This document shows, piece by piece, positions 1 through 6,213 of a stretch of 6,992 nucleotides of DNA. Origin of the DNA: an uncultured Alphaproteobacteria bacterium (GTDB taxonomy: Bacteria; Pseudomonadota; Alphaproteobacteria; Rickettsiales; UBA1997). Below the pieces are notes generated by a model, which saw only the letters and a program-made list of their open reading frames with translations, was not told where the DNA came from and made no database searches. Made by a program: the position numbers and the translations under genes. The DNA lies in the NCBI GenBank assembly GCA_903849835.1, contig CAINKA010000082.1, positions 1-6,992 on the forward strand. The letters run 5' to 3'. Position 1 is the stretch's first letter. Each line of letters starts with the position of its first letter.

Positions 1-5
1 GAATC

Positions 6-26
6 ATGCTTCGACAGGCTCGGCAT
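6..26. repeat. Small imperfect hairpin, probable copy of a dispersed palindromic repeat
   Basis: ATGC (6-9) plus CGA (12-14) pairs with TCG (20-22) plus GCAT (23-26) around the loop CAGGC, with TT at 10-11 bulged out. That gives a 7-bp stem. The core CTTCGACAGGCTCGGCATAACA closely resembles a short palindromic repeat that I recall as scattered between genes in many bacterial genomes (CTTCGACAGGCTCAGCATGACA type); this is recognition from memory, not a search. It lies 53 nt beyond the trpE stop codon and has no T-run after it on the minus strand, so it is not a standard intrinsic terminator. The rest of 1-78 shows nothing else I can support. Confidence 0.5.
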
Positions 27-78
27 AACATCGAATTGGTTTTATTTCACTCTCATTATTCCATCTGCGAGTACCCTT

Positions 79-1587
79 TCAAACAAACTCCACAACCCTC
101 TCACAAGCTCGAATCAATGCCTGAGCCTTGTTCACACATTCATCAAATTCTGATTTTGGATCGGAATCAAACACCACTCCGGCTCCGGATTGCAGATAAA
201 TTTTTCCGTCTTTGATGAGCGCTGACCTTAGAGTGATGCAGGTTTCCATGTCACCATTGCTGGCGAAATATCCAACACATCCGGCGTAGAAACTGCGCTT
301 AATTTTTTCAATTTCTTCGATGATTTCCATGGCGCGGATTTTTGGTGCGCCGCTGACAGTGCCAGCTGGGAAGCCTGAAATTAGTGCGTCGAGAGCATCG
401 AGGCCTTCCTTTAAAATCCCTTCAACATTGGAGGAAATATGCATGACGTGGGAATAATTTTCGATCGTCATTTTTTCTGTGACCACAACCGAGCCAGCTT
501 TTGCAACGCGGCCGACATCGTGCCTGCCTAGGTCTATCAACATCAGATGTTCTGCGATTTCTTTTTCATCATTCAAAAGTTCGTCAGCAATTTTTTTATC
601 TTCCTCGGAATTTTTTCCTCTTTTTCGTGTGCCGGCGAGAGGTCGAATCGTAACTTTTCTTTCTTTAAGAGAGACCATGATCTCAGGACTGGAGCCGGTT
701 AGAACGAAGTCATCCATTTTTAAATAAAATAAAAATGGCGAAGGGTTTACCGAACGCAGAGCGCGATAAAAAGAAAATTCCGGCAAGTTTTTGTCGAAGT
801 CGGAAGTGAATCTTTGTGAAGGCAAAGTTTGAAAAATATCGCCGTCAGTGATGAATTTTTTTGCAGTCTCAACCGCGGCGCAATATTCTTTTTCGCTGTA
901 ATTTGAAGAAAAGTTGAAATCAGTTTTAGCTTTGACTGGCGCGGTTTCAAGAGGTTGAGATAAAATTTTTTCAACCGTAGAAATCTTTTCAATTACCGAT
1001 TCAAAAGATGAATTTTTTGAATCGGGAAAAACCGGTGCGCAAATTAAAGCGCAGTCAAAAAGATTGTCGAAAACGATGATGATTTGTGGGCGAATAAAAA
1101 TGCTGTCGGGAATTTTTATTTCGTCGGGTAAATTGCGATCTGGAATTTTTTCCATCAGGCGAGCCATGTCGTAATTCATGTAGCCAAAAATTCCGCTGCA
1201 CATTGCGGGAAGAGCATTTGCGCCATAATTCAAGCCACTCCAATCGATTTTGGATTTCTTGATCAAGCCGCGCAAATTTTGAAAAACATCTCCAACTTCT
1301 TCAGAAAAATTTTGTGGATTTTTTTCAAAATCAGAATTGAGGAAAGATTTTTTTCCGTCACATTTCCACGCTAAATCGGGCATGAATCCCAGCACAGAAA
1401 ATCGACCTTTATTATTTCCATTTTCTGCTGATTCGAATAAAAAATGATGTTTGGGGAAATGCTTTTCAACCTTGAGGCAAGCGGTTACGGGAGTGATGAT
1501 GTCAGTTGGAATTTTTTTAAATAAAACTGTTGCGCTGAAATTTTTTATCGCGGAATCGAATTGATTTTTTGTGAAATTATAACCCAT
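79..1587 (-). CDS. trpE: Anthranilate synthase component I
   Basis: TrpE converts chorismate and ammonia (from the TrpG glutaminase subunit) to anthranilate, the first committed step of tryptophan synthesis, in the cytoplasm. The 502-residue length is normal and the chain looks complete. The N-terminal regulatory domain carries FLFESAENG at 49-57, equivalent to the LLES tryptophan-binding element, and NPSPF at 281-285 completes the inhibitor pocket, so feedback inhibition by tryptophan is expected. The chorismate-binding domain shows GDIFQ (249-253), PLAGTRKRG (316-324), DEKEIAEHLMLIDLGR (340-355), the SHVMH stretch (379-383), GFPAGTVSGAPK (405-416) and QSGAGVVFDSDP (466-477). One oddity is LGRHD at 353-357, where the family usually has GRND. 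The ATG is 12 nt after the upstream ppiD-like stop codon, with a weak CAGG 8 nt before it, so the two genes are probably cotranscribed. No trp leader peptide or attenuator fits in that gap. A trpG partner would be expected beyond the left edge but is not visible. Confidence 0.97.
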   Translation of the reverse strand: MGYNFTKNQFDSAIKNFSATVLFKKIPTDIITPVTACLKVEKHFPKHHFLFESAENGNNKGRFSVLGFMPDLAWKCDGKKSFLNSDFEKNPQNFSEEVGDVFQNLRGLIKKSKIDWSGLNYGANALPAMCSGIFGYMNYDMARLMEKIPDRNLPDEIKIPDSIFIRPQIIIVFDNLFDCALICAPVFPDSKNSSFESVIEKISTVEKILSQPLETAPVKAKTDFNFSSNYSEKEYCAAVETAKKFITDGDIFQTLPSQRFTSDFDKNLPEFSFYRALRSVNPSPFLFYLKMDDFVLTGSSPEIMVSLKERKVTIRPLAGTRKRGKNSEEDKKIADELLNDEKEIAEHLMLIDLGRHDVGRVAKAGSVVVTEKMTIENYSHVMHISSNVEGILKEGLDALDALISGFPAGTVSGAPKIRAMEIIEEIEKIKRSFYAGCVGYFASNGDMETCITLRSALIKDGKIYLQSGAGVVFDSDPKSEFDECVNKAQALIRACERVVEFV

Positions 1588-1599
1588 TCCTTTTGCCTG

Positions 1600-3519
1600 C
1601 TATTTTTTTCCTAGAATTTTTTCGTTAACTTTTACCGGATTTTTTTTCAGCAAAAACTGATTATATTCCTGCATAATTTCAGTTCTGAATTCTTCTCCGG
1701 AGTGCTTCTTCGCTTGCTCAAACTGATTCGAATCGATCGAAGGTTTTTTGATTTCGCGTAAGATTCCGACGATTAATTCCTGTTCTCCACCGGGAAATAA
1801 TGACGAAGCTTCGCCGATTTTTAATTCGAATAATTCATCCAAAAATTTATTCTGGTAAGGGATTTGTTGGCCTTGAAAATTGACGTAATAAATTCGTGGA
1901 AATTCACGATTTTTTTCGAACTTAACCTTGTGTTTTGTAGCTATTTGAGCGGCGCTGGAAGGGTTAGCTTTTATCTCCTCCTCGATCTTTTTAGCGAGAA
2001 TTTGCAGCGCATTATTTTTATGCTGCTTCATCGCATCAGCTAAAACTCTCGACTTAATTTCTGATAAATCTCTTTCGCGAGCCGGTTCAATTTCTTCGAT
2101 TTTTATCGCATAAAATCCTTCCGAATTTTTAGCTTGAAAAACTTTAGAAGTTTGATCTTTTTTTAGAGCAAAAGCATTTTCAGTAAAACCATCAAAACCC
2201 TTGATTTCTGTGACATCAAGACCTTCTCCATTTTGTCCAGCTTTATTAATTTTTAATGCCGGAGAGCTGACTCTTAAGCCAAATTTTTTTGCAACTTCGG
2301 TCAGTGAATTTGAAGTCAAAAGCAAGTCATCAATCTCAGAAACCTTTGTTTGCAAAACCTTCTCCTCTCTGCCCTGAAGCATTGTTTTTTTAATTTTGTC
2401 TTTTGCTTCTGCGAAAGAAATTGGATGTGCTGATTTTGTTTCCGTGAGTAAAAAAATATGAAATCCAAGCGGACTTTTTAACACATCGCTGCGTTGACCA
2501 ATTACGAGTTTAAAAGTTGGTTCAGCAAGCTCCGGGATTAAATCTTTTTGGGTAATTTTTGTCAGAGTGATCGTCTTCAAATCCTTCTTCAAAAGTTCTT
2601 TTGCTAATTTTGTAAAATCAGCGTTGACCTTTGATTTATCTGCTTTCTCAGCCTCATCAAATTTCTGTAAGAAATTTTTTGCAGTGGTTTCGTCATCGAA
2701 TAAAGCGTGCAAGAAATTTCTGCTTTCGGGCTGCATAAAATTTTCTTTATTTTTCTCATACTCAGCCGTGATTTCGGCATCAGAAATTTGCAAATCTTTA
2801 GAAAAATCTTTTGCTGAAAAATGCAGATAAGAAATTTTTCTCATCTCCGGTAAGGCGTAGGATTTTTTGTTTTCCGCGAAAAATTTTTGCAATTCTTCGT
2901 CGCTTATTTTTTCAACGTTAATGACATTTTTTTCTGAGATCGTAACGACATCTGCCAAGCGTTTTTCTTGCTTAAAATTTTCTGTTTCAAGAATCGAAGC
3001 GTAATTGAGAGGAGACACCATTGACATGGTTTGAAGGATCATCGTGGCGGTTACATCATTGGAAATTTCATTGACGTATTTTTCTTCGTTAAGACCATTT
3101 TTTGTGAGAAAATTTTTAAAAATTTCGTGATCGAATTTCCCATCTTTTTTGAAATTTTGATCTTTGGCAACGGCTTCCAAAATTAATTTTTTACTTGCTG
3201 AAACTCCCAAATCTTCGCGCAGTTTTTCGATCATGATTTTGTTAACGATGCGTCCCAAAACTTCAGATTGGAACTGGTTCGATTCCAAGTATTTCAAGGC
3301 TTCTTCGCTTTTATTCGAAGCCAAAATCATTTCGCGATCAGATTGAAGGGCTCTGTTAAAGGCGTTGAGACCAACGGTGGTGCCGCCGATCTTCGCGACC
3401 CAAGAATTCGGACTACCCAAAATAAATTCGCTAACGCCAAAAAGAACGAAGGTCAAAGCGACAAAAGCCAAAATAATTTTGAAAAATAAATTACCGGCGA
3501 GCCTGCGGAAGAGTTGCAT
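1600..3519 (-). CDS. ppiD: PpiD-like membrane-anchored SurA_N/parvulin-type folding factor
   Basis: This is probably a periplasmic chaperone or peptidyl-prolyl isomerase held in the inner membrane, acting on proteins leaving the Sec translocon. The 639 residues match the usual PpiD length of about 620-640. Residues 1-10 are short and basic (FRRLAGN), followed by one hydrophobic helix at about 11-34, giving an N-in, C-out anchor. WVAKIGG at 40-46 followed by NAFNRAL is the typical start of the SurA_N-like domain, which runs to about residue 180. A degenerate parvulin region lies at about 266-360 and ends in SPLGFHIFLLTE (349-360), the conserved FGxHI strand. The GGxLG segment normally seen in active parvulins is absent, so chaperone activity is more secure than isomerase activity. 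Long charged helical stretches follow to the C-terminus. The start has no Shine-Dalgarno sequence (CCCCTTCAC precedes the ATG). It is the first gene of the operon with trpE; this order is, as I recall, common in Alphaproteobacteria. The gene symbol is by analogy. Confidence 0.88.
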   Translation of the reverse strand: MQLFRRLAGNLFFKIILAFVALTFVLFGVSEFILGSPNSWVAKIGGTTVGLNAFNRALQSDREMILASNKSEEALKYLESNQFQSEVLGRIVNKIMIEKLREDLGVSASKKLILEAVAKDQNFKKDGKFDHEIFKNFLTKNGLNEEKYVNEISNDVTATMILQTMSMVSPLNYASILETENFKQEKRLADVVTISEKNVINVEKISDEELQKFFAENKKSYALPEMRKISYLHFSAKDFSKDLQISDAEITAEYEKNKENFMQPESRNFLHALFDDETTAKNFLQKFDEAEKADKSKVNADFTKLAKELLKKDLKTITLTKITQKDLIPELAEPTFKLVIGQRSDVLKSPLGFHIFLLTETKSAHPISFAEAKDKIKKTMLQGREEKVLQTKVSEIDDLLLTSNSLTEVAKKFGLRVSSPALKINKAGQNGEGLDVTEIKGFDGFTENAFALKKDQTSKVFQAKNSEGFYAIKIEEIEPARERDLSEIKSRVLADAMKQHKNNALQILAKKIEEEIKANPSSAAQIATKHKVKFEKNREFPRIYYVNFQGQQIPYQNKFLDELFELKIGEASSLFPGGEQELIVGILREIKKPSIDSNQFEQAKKHSGEEFRTEIMQEYNQFLLKKNPVKVNEKILGKK

Positions 3520-3557
3520 GTGAAGGGGATTGTTGGTTTTGAGAAAGTTTAAAAATT

Positions 3558-3593
3558 GTCGCGGCTTTTTAGATTTGGGGATTGATATGTCAA
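3558..3593 (-). promoter_or_regulatory. Promoter for the ppiD-like gene and trpE
   Basis: Read on the minus strand there is a perfect TTGACA at 3593-3588, a 16-nt spacer, TAAAAA at 3571-3566, and then directly GCCGCGAC at 3565-3558. Transcription would begin near the end of that GC-rich block, leaving a leader of about 40 nt before the ATG at 3519. The -35 box overlaps the first two bases of the 9-bp palindromic array (3592-3654), so a protein bound to the array would sit next to RNA polymerase. The same GCCGCG block follows candidate -10 boxes upstream of the trcR-like gene and rplY. The -35 match and spacing are seen directly; activity is inferred. Confidence 0.6.
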
Positions 3594-3654
3594 ACGTCTC
3601 AGACGTTTCAAACGTCTCAGACGTCTCAGACGTCTCAGACGTCTCAGACGTTTC
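3592..3654. repeat. Seven-copy 9-bp palindromic tandem repeat in a divergent promoter region
   Basis: Seven uninterrupted 9-bp units occupy these 63 bp: AAACGTCTC, AGACGTTTC, AAACGTCTC, three times AGACGTCTC, then AGACGTTTC. The consensus AGACGTCT is an 8-bp perfect palindrome, with units joined by a single C. The variants AAACGTCT and AGACGTTT are reverse complements of each other, so units 1 and 2 form the perfect inverted repeat AAACGTCT-C-AGACGTTT. Units 1 and 7 mirror each other in the same way, so the whole array is nearly self-complementary apart from C-C mismatches. It lies between the ppiD-trpE promoter and lysC. It may be an operator array, a slipped-strand minisatellite, or a copy of a dispersed repeat. 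The sequence alone does not decide between these. Confidence 0.93.
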
Positions 3655-3729
3655 GGGGCTTACTTTTCTGCTTGAGAAAATTCTTCGTTTGAAAAAAATC
3701 TTGCTCCCTTCGTTTTAAATTCAAAAAAA

Positions 3730-4971
3730 ATGTTAATCGTTCAGAAATTTGGCGGCACCTCGGTTGGCGATATTCCGCGCATAAAAAATGTTGCGAAAAA
3801 AGTTAAGGCTGAGCTCGACAAAAAAAATAAAGTTATCGTCGTGGTTTCTGCAATGTCGGGCGTAACCAATCAGCTCGTGGATTACGCGAATCAAGTTTCG
3901 TCTTTGATGTCGGATGAATCTTTGGCGGAATATGATTCCATTGTCGCGACCGGTGAGCAAATTACTTGCGGACTTCTCGCTTTGGAATTGCAATCGATTG
4001 GCTACAAAGCCAGATCATTCTTGGGTTGGCAGATTCCGATTAAAACCGATGATGTTCACAGCAAAGCACGAATCGAATCGATCGATTCAGAATTTTTGCT
4101 AAAATTTTTGGAAGAAAATGACGTTGCAATAGTCGCCGGATTTCAAGGAATTCACGAAGCATCGAGCCGAGTTACAACCTTGGGACGCGGCGGTTCCGAC
4201 ACTTCAGCAGTTGCGATTGCTGCGGCGGTAAAAGCTGATTGCTGCGACATTTACACCGACGTGGATGGTGTCTACACAACCGATCCACGCCTTACGGACA
4301 AAGCTCGTAGGCTAAAAAAAGTTACTTACGAAGAAATGTTGGAGATGGCTTACAGCGGATCGAAAGTGCTACAAACACGCTCGGTTGCAATGGCCATGGC
4401 GCACAATGTGCGAGTGCGAGTTCTTTCAACTTTCGAAGAAGTGACAGAAAATTCTGGGACAATTTTGGTTAACAATAACGAGGAAATTATGGAACGCAGA
4501 GTCATTACAGGCATAAGCTACGCCAAGAACGAAGTTAGAATTACATTAGCAAAAATGCCTGACCATCCAGGATTATCGGCGATAATTTTTGGCGCGCTTG
4601 CGGAGAAGGAAGTCAATGTCGACATGATCGTGCAAAATATCAGCGCCGACGGAAAATTTATCGACATCACCTTCACAACTGGAAAAGACGAACTCGAGCG
4701 CGCTAAGGCAGCGATTGATTCCATCAAGGATGAGGTGAAATATTCCGATCTTAAAATCGACGACAATATCGCAAAAATTTCTGTGATTGGAGTTGGAATG
4801 ATCAGTCATTCTGGAGTCGCTTACACGATGTTCAAAACCTTGGCGGAGAAGGGAATTAACATTTTACTGATCTCGACTTCTGAAATTAAAATTTCAGTTT
4901 TGATCGCAAAAGAATATGGCGAATTGGCGGTGAGAGTTCTGCATGATGTTTACGGGCTGGGAATAAAATAG
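3730..4971 (+). CDS. lysC: Aspartate kinase with C-terminal ACT domains
   Basis: LysC phosphorylates L-aspartate with ATP to give 4-phospho-L-aspartate, the entry step to lysine, diaminopimelate, threonine and methionine. At 413 residues it is a complete single-function aspartokinase of the usual homo-oligomeric bacterial size. The amino acid kinase domain (about 1-245) shows KFGGTSV (6-12), ATGEQ (73-77), GFQG (137-140), TTLGRGGSDTSA (149-160) and the nucleotide-binding YTDVDGVYTTDPR (175-187). Two ACT domains follow: about 265-335 with PDHPGLSAIIFGALAEKEVNVDMIVQN, and about 348-413 with ISVIGVGMISHSGVA and NILLISTSEIKISVLI. This indicates feedback inhibition by lysine, threonine or both; the sequence does not say which. 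The ATG lies in an A-run (TTCAAAAAAAATG) without a Shine-Dalgarno sequence. A TTGAAA at 3689-3694 could be a -35 box, but no convincing -10 box follows. It stands alone, 79 nt before the next gene. Confidence 0.97.
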   Translation: MLIVQKFGGTSVGDIPRIKNVAKKVKAELDKKNKVIVVVSAMSGVTNQLVDYANQVSSLMSDESLAEYDSIVATGEQITCGLLALELQSIGYKARSFLGWQIPIKTDDVHSKARIESIDSEFLLKFLEENDVAIVAGFQGIHEASSRVTTLGRGGSDTSAVAIAAAVKADCCDIYTDVDGVYTTDPRLTDKARRLKKVTYEEMLEMAYSGSKVLQTRSVAMAMAHNVRVRVLSTFEEVTENSGTILVNNNEEIMERRVITGISYAKNEVRITLAKMPDHPGLSAIIFGALAEKEVNVDMIVQNISADGKFIDITFTTGKDELERAKAAIDSIKDEVKYSDLKIDDNIAKISVIGVGMISHSGVAYTMFKTLAEKGINILLISTSEIKISVLIAKEYGELAVRVLHDVYGLGIK

Positions 4972-4982
4972 GCTCCAAATTC

Positions 4983-5018
4983 TTGCTTTTAATTTCACCG
5001 ATTGATTAAAGTGCCGCG
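4983..5018 (+). promoter_or_regulatory. Candidate promoter for the trcR-like gene and bcp
   Basis: A weak -35 box TTGCTT (4983-4988) is followed after 18 nt by TAAAGT (5007-5012) and directly by GCCGCGA (5013-5019). The -10 box and the GC-rich block match the arrangement upstream of the ppiD-like gene (TAAAAAGCCGCGAC against TAAAGTGCCGCGAC). They also share a following ACA(A)TTTTT stretch. Transcription would start about 30 nt before the ATG at 5051. The -35 box alone would not justify the call; the shared -10/discriminator does most of the work. Confidence 0.42.
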
Positions 5019-5050
5019 ACATTTTTCCCCTCCAATATTTTTTCCTAAAC

Positions 5051-5629
5051 ATGACACAAGAATTACCCCTAATGCGTAAGGCAACTGCTGTTTGGCTTGT
5101 TGAAAATACTTCGCTGACATTCACACAAATTGCAAATTTTTGCGGGCTGCATGAGCTAGAGGTTCAAGGGATTGCTGATGGTGATGTTGCTTCTGGAATC
5201 ATCGGACAAAATCCAATTCTTTCTGGCCAATTGACTCACGAAGAAATTTCTAGATGCGAAAAAAAATCTGACGCAGTGATGGAATTAAACAAAAGCGCGG
5301 CCAGCCAAATTAAAATTGTCGAAAAAGGTTCTGGAAAATATACCCCAATCGCTCGTCGCCAAGACAAGCCGGACGGCATTTCTTACCTGTTAAAATATTA
5401 TCCAGAAATCACCAATGGCCAAATCAAAAAGCTTGTTGGAACGACGGATAAAATGATCGATTCCATCAGAAGTCGCGCTCATTGGAACGTAAAAAACATT
5501 AAGCCGCGCGACGTTGTGCTTCTCGGTCTTTGCAGTCAGTCGCAATTTAACGAGGTGATTTCGCAAGTTAAATCCGGAAATGTAGAAGTTGAAAAGCCTG
5601 TCAAAAAAAGAAAATCAGCAAAAAAATAA
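5051..5629 (+). CDS. trcR: DUF1013 / TrcR-type cell-cycle transcriptional regulator
   Basis: This belongs to the alphaproteobacterial DUF1013 family, which I recall being named TrcR, a cell-cycle transcriptional regulator. I recognise it by ATAVWLVENTSLTFTQIANFC (11-31), LHELEVQGIADGDVA.GI (33-50), YTPIARRQDKPD (97-108), KKLVGTTDKMIDSIRSRAHWN (126-146) and LLGLCSQ (157-163). Two helix-turn-helix-like segments, about 22-47 and about 121-146, suggest DNA binding in the cytoplasm. The tail is very basic (KPVKKRKSAKK, 182-192), also consistent with nucleic-acid contact. The length, 192 residues, is somewhat short for the family as I remember it. Two starts are possible: this ATG, or the ATG at 5072 (residue 8), which would give MRKATAVWLV, closer to the usual family N-terminus. 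Neither has a Shine-Dalgarno sequence. The stop overlaps the bcp start by one base (TAATG), so the two are translationally coupled. Family assignment is firm; the molecular role is from family knowledge. Confidence 0.88.
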   Translation: MTQELPLMRKATAVWLVENTSLTFTQIANFCGLHELEVQGIADGDVASGIIGQNPILSGQLTHEEISRCEKKSDAVMELNKSAASQIKIVEKGSGKYTPIARRQDKPDGISYLLKYYPEITNGQIKKLVGTTDKMIDSIRSRAHWNVKNIKPRDVVLLGLCSQSQFNEVISQVKSGNVEVEKPVKKRKSAKK

Positions 5630-6102
5630 TGACATTAGAAATTGGCCAAGCCGCTCCATTATTCGCTTTGCAAAGTGATGAAGGCGGTGAAATTGCTCTC
5701 GATGATTTGAAGGGAAAAAACGTTGTTTTATATTTTTATCCAAAAGACGACACACCGGGATGCACCATCGAAGCGCAAGATTTTACAAAAAAAATTAAAG
5801 AATTCGAAAAGCTAGATTGCATCATTCTCGGCGTTTCAAAAGACAATGTTGAAAGCCATTGCAGCTTCATCGAAAAATATGGATTGGCTTTTAATTTGCT
5901 CGCGGATGAAACCGGCGAAACCTGCGAGAGATATGGCGTCATCAAGCAAAAATCGATGTTCGGAAAAAAATATTTTGGCATCGATCGTTGCACTTTCTTG
6001 ATCGATAAAGTCGGAAAAATTGCGCAAATTTGGCATTCTGTAAAAGTGAACGGACATGTTGAGGAAGTCATCAAGGCTGCAAAATTACTAAAATCCGCTT
6101 GA
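5629..6102 (+). CDS. bcp: Thioredoxin-dependent peroxiredoxin, Bcp/PrxQ family
   Basis: Bcp reduces hydrogen peroxide and organic hydroperoxides using a peroxidatic cysteine, and is recycled by thioredoxin in the cytoplasm. At 157 residues it is full length for the family. The active site is YFYPKDDTPGCTIEA (35-49), with Thr42, Pro43 and peroxidatic Cys45. The partner arginine is Arg120 in GIDRCTFLIDKVGKI (117-131), and ILGVSKDN (66-73) is the usual central strand. The resolving cysteine found five residues after the peroxidatic one in E. coli Bcp is replaced by Gln50, so this is either a 1-Cys enzyme or uses another cysteine (64, 78, 99 or 121 are present). The ATG overlaps the preceding stop codon (TAATG) and has no Shine-Dalgarno sequence of its own, so translation probably depends on reinitiation after the trcR-like gene. 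Confidence 0.95.
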   Translation: MTLEIGQAAPLFALQSDEGGEIALDDLKGKNVVLYFYPKDDTPGCTIEAQDFTKKIKEFEKLDCIILGVSKDNVESHCSFIEKYGLAFNLLADETGETCERYGVIKQKSMFGKKYFGIDRCTFLIDKVGKIAQIWHSVKVNGHVEEVIKAAKLLKSA

Positions 6103-6132
6103 TCTTTTTTCTTTCGTAAATAGGTTGCCGCG
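6099..6132 (+). promoter_or_regulatory. Candidate promoter for rplY
   Basis: TTGATC (6099-6104), which overlaps the bcp stop codon, is followed by a 16-nt T-rich spacer, TAGGTT (6121-6126) and directly GCCGCGC (6128-6133, after a G at 6127). The hexamers are weak in isolation (TTGA plus TAnnnT). The TTGCCGCG junction, however, repeats the arrangement seen before the trcR-like and ppiD-like genes. The implied leader is about 80 nt and holds a short exact inverted repeat, GTTGTCACAAC (6158-6168), and a CTCT/AGAG pair (6133-6144). Neither is long enough to call as a regulatory structure. No terminator is visible between bcp and this promoter, so some read-through from trcR-bcp is also possible. 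Confidence 0.4.
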
Positions 6133-6201
6133 CTCTTTTTAGAGAGGGTGCGCTGATGTTGTCACAACTTTTTCCACTAAAAATTTAATCAAAATCAACT
6201 T

Positions 6202-6207
6202 AAGGAG
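6202..6207 (+). promoter_or_regulatory. Shine-Dalgarno site of rplY
   Basis: AAGGAG lies 6 nt before the ATG at 6214 and fixes that start. It is the only strong ribosome binding site in the window. The other five genes start in A/T-rich sequence, by overlap, or with a weak match only. Confidence 0.9.
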
Positions 6208-6213
6208 ACTTCC

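Noticed and set aside
6..215. 69-codon plus-strand frame at the left edge
   Set aside because: It begins inside the repeat-like hairpin and runs antisense through the conserved end of trpE; no support for coding.
1588..1599. trp leader peptide or attenuator before trpE
   Set aside because: Only 12 nt separate the ppiD-like stop from the trpE start, which leaves no room for a leader peptide or alternative hairpins.
3592..3654. CRISPR array
   Set aside because: The units are 9 bp and directly adjacent with no unique spacers, and no cas genes are present.
3530..3718. 62-codon plus-strand frame with repeated Ser-Asp-Val
   Set aside because: The SDV repeat is just the 9-bp array read in frame, because nine is a multiple of three. 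There is no ribosome binding site or family resemblance, and the frame runs through the divergent promoter.
5736..6074. 112-codon minus-strand frame inside bcp
   Set aside because: It is fully antisense to a clear peroxiredoxin and has no recognisable motif; a shadow frame.
6130..6168. Riboswitch or L25 autoregulatory leader in the rplY 5' region
   Set aside because: Only small pairings are present (CTCT/AGAG and GTTGTCACAAC, with a one-base centre). They do not form a recognisable leader fold.
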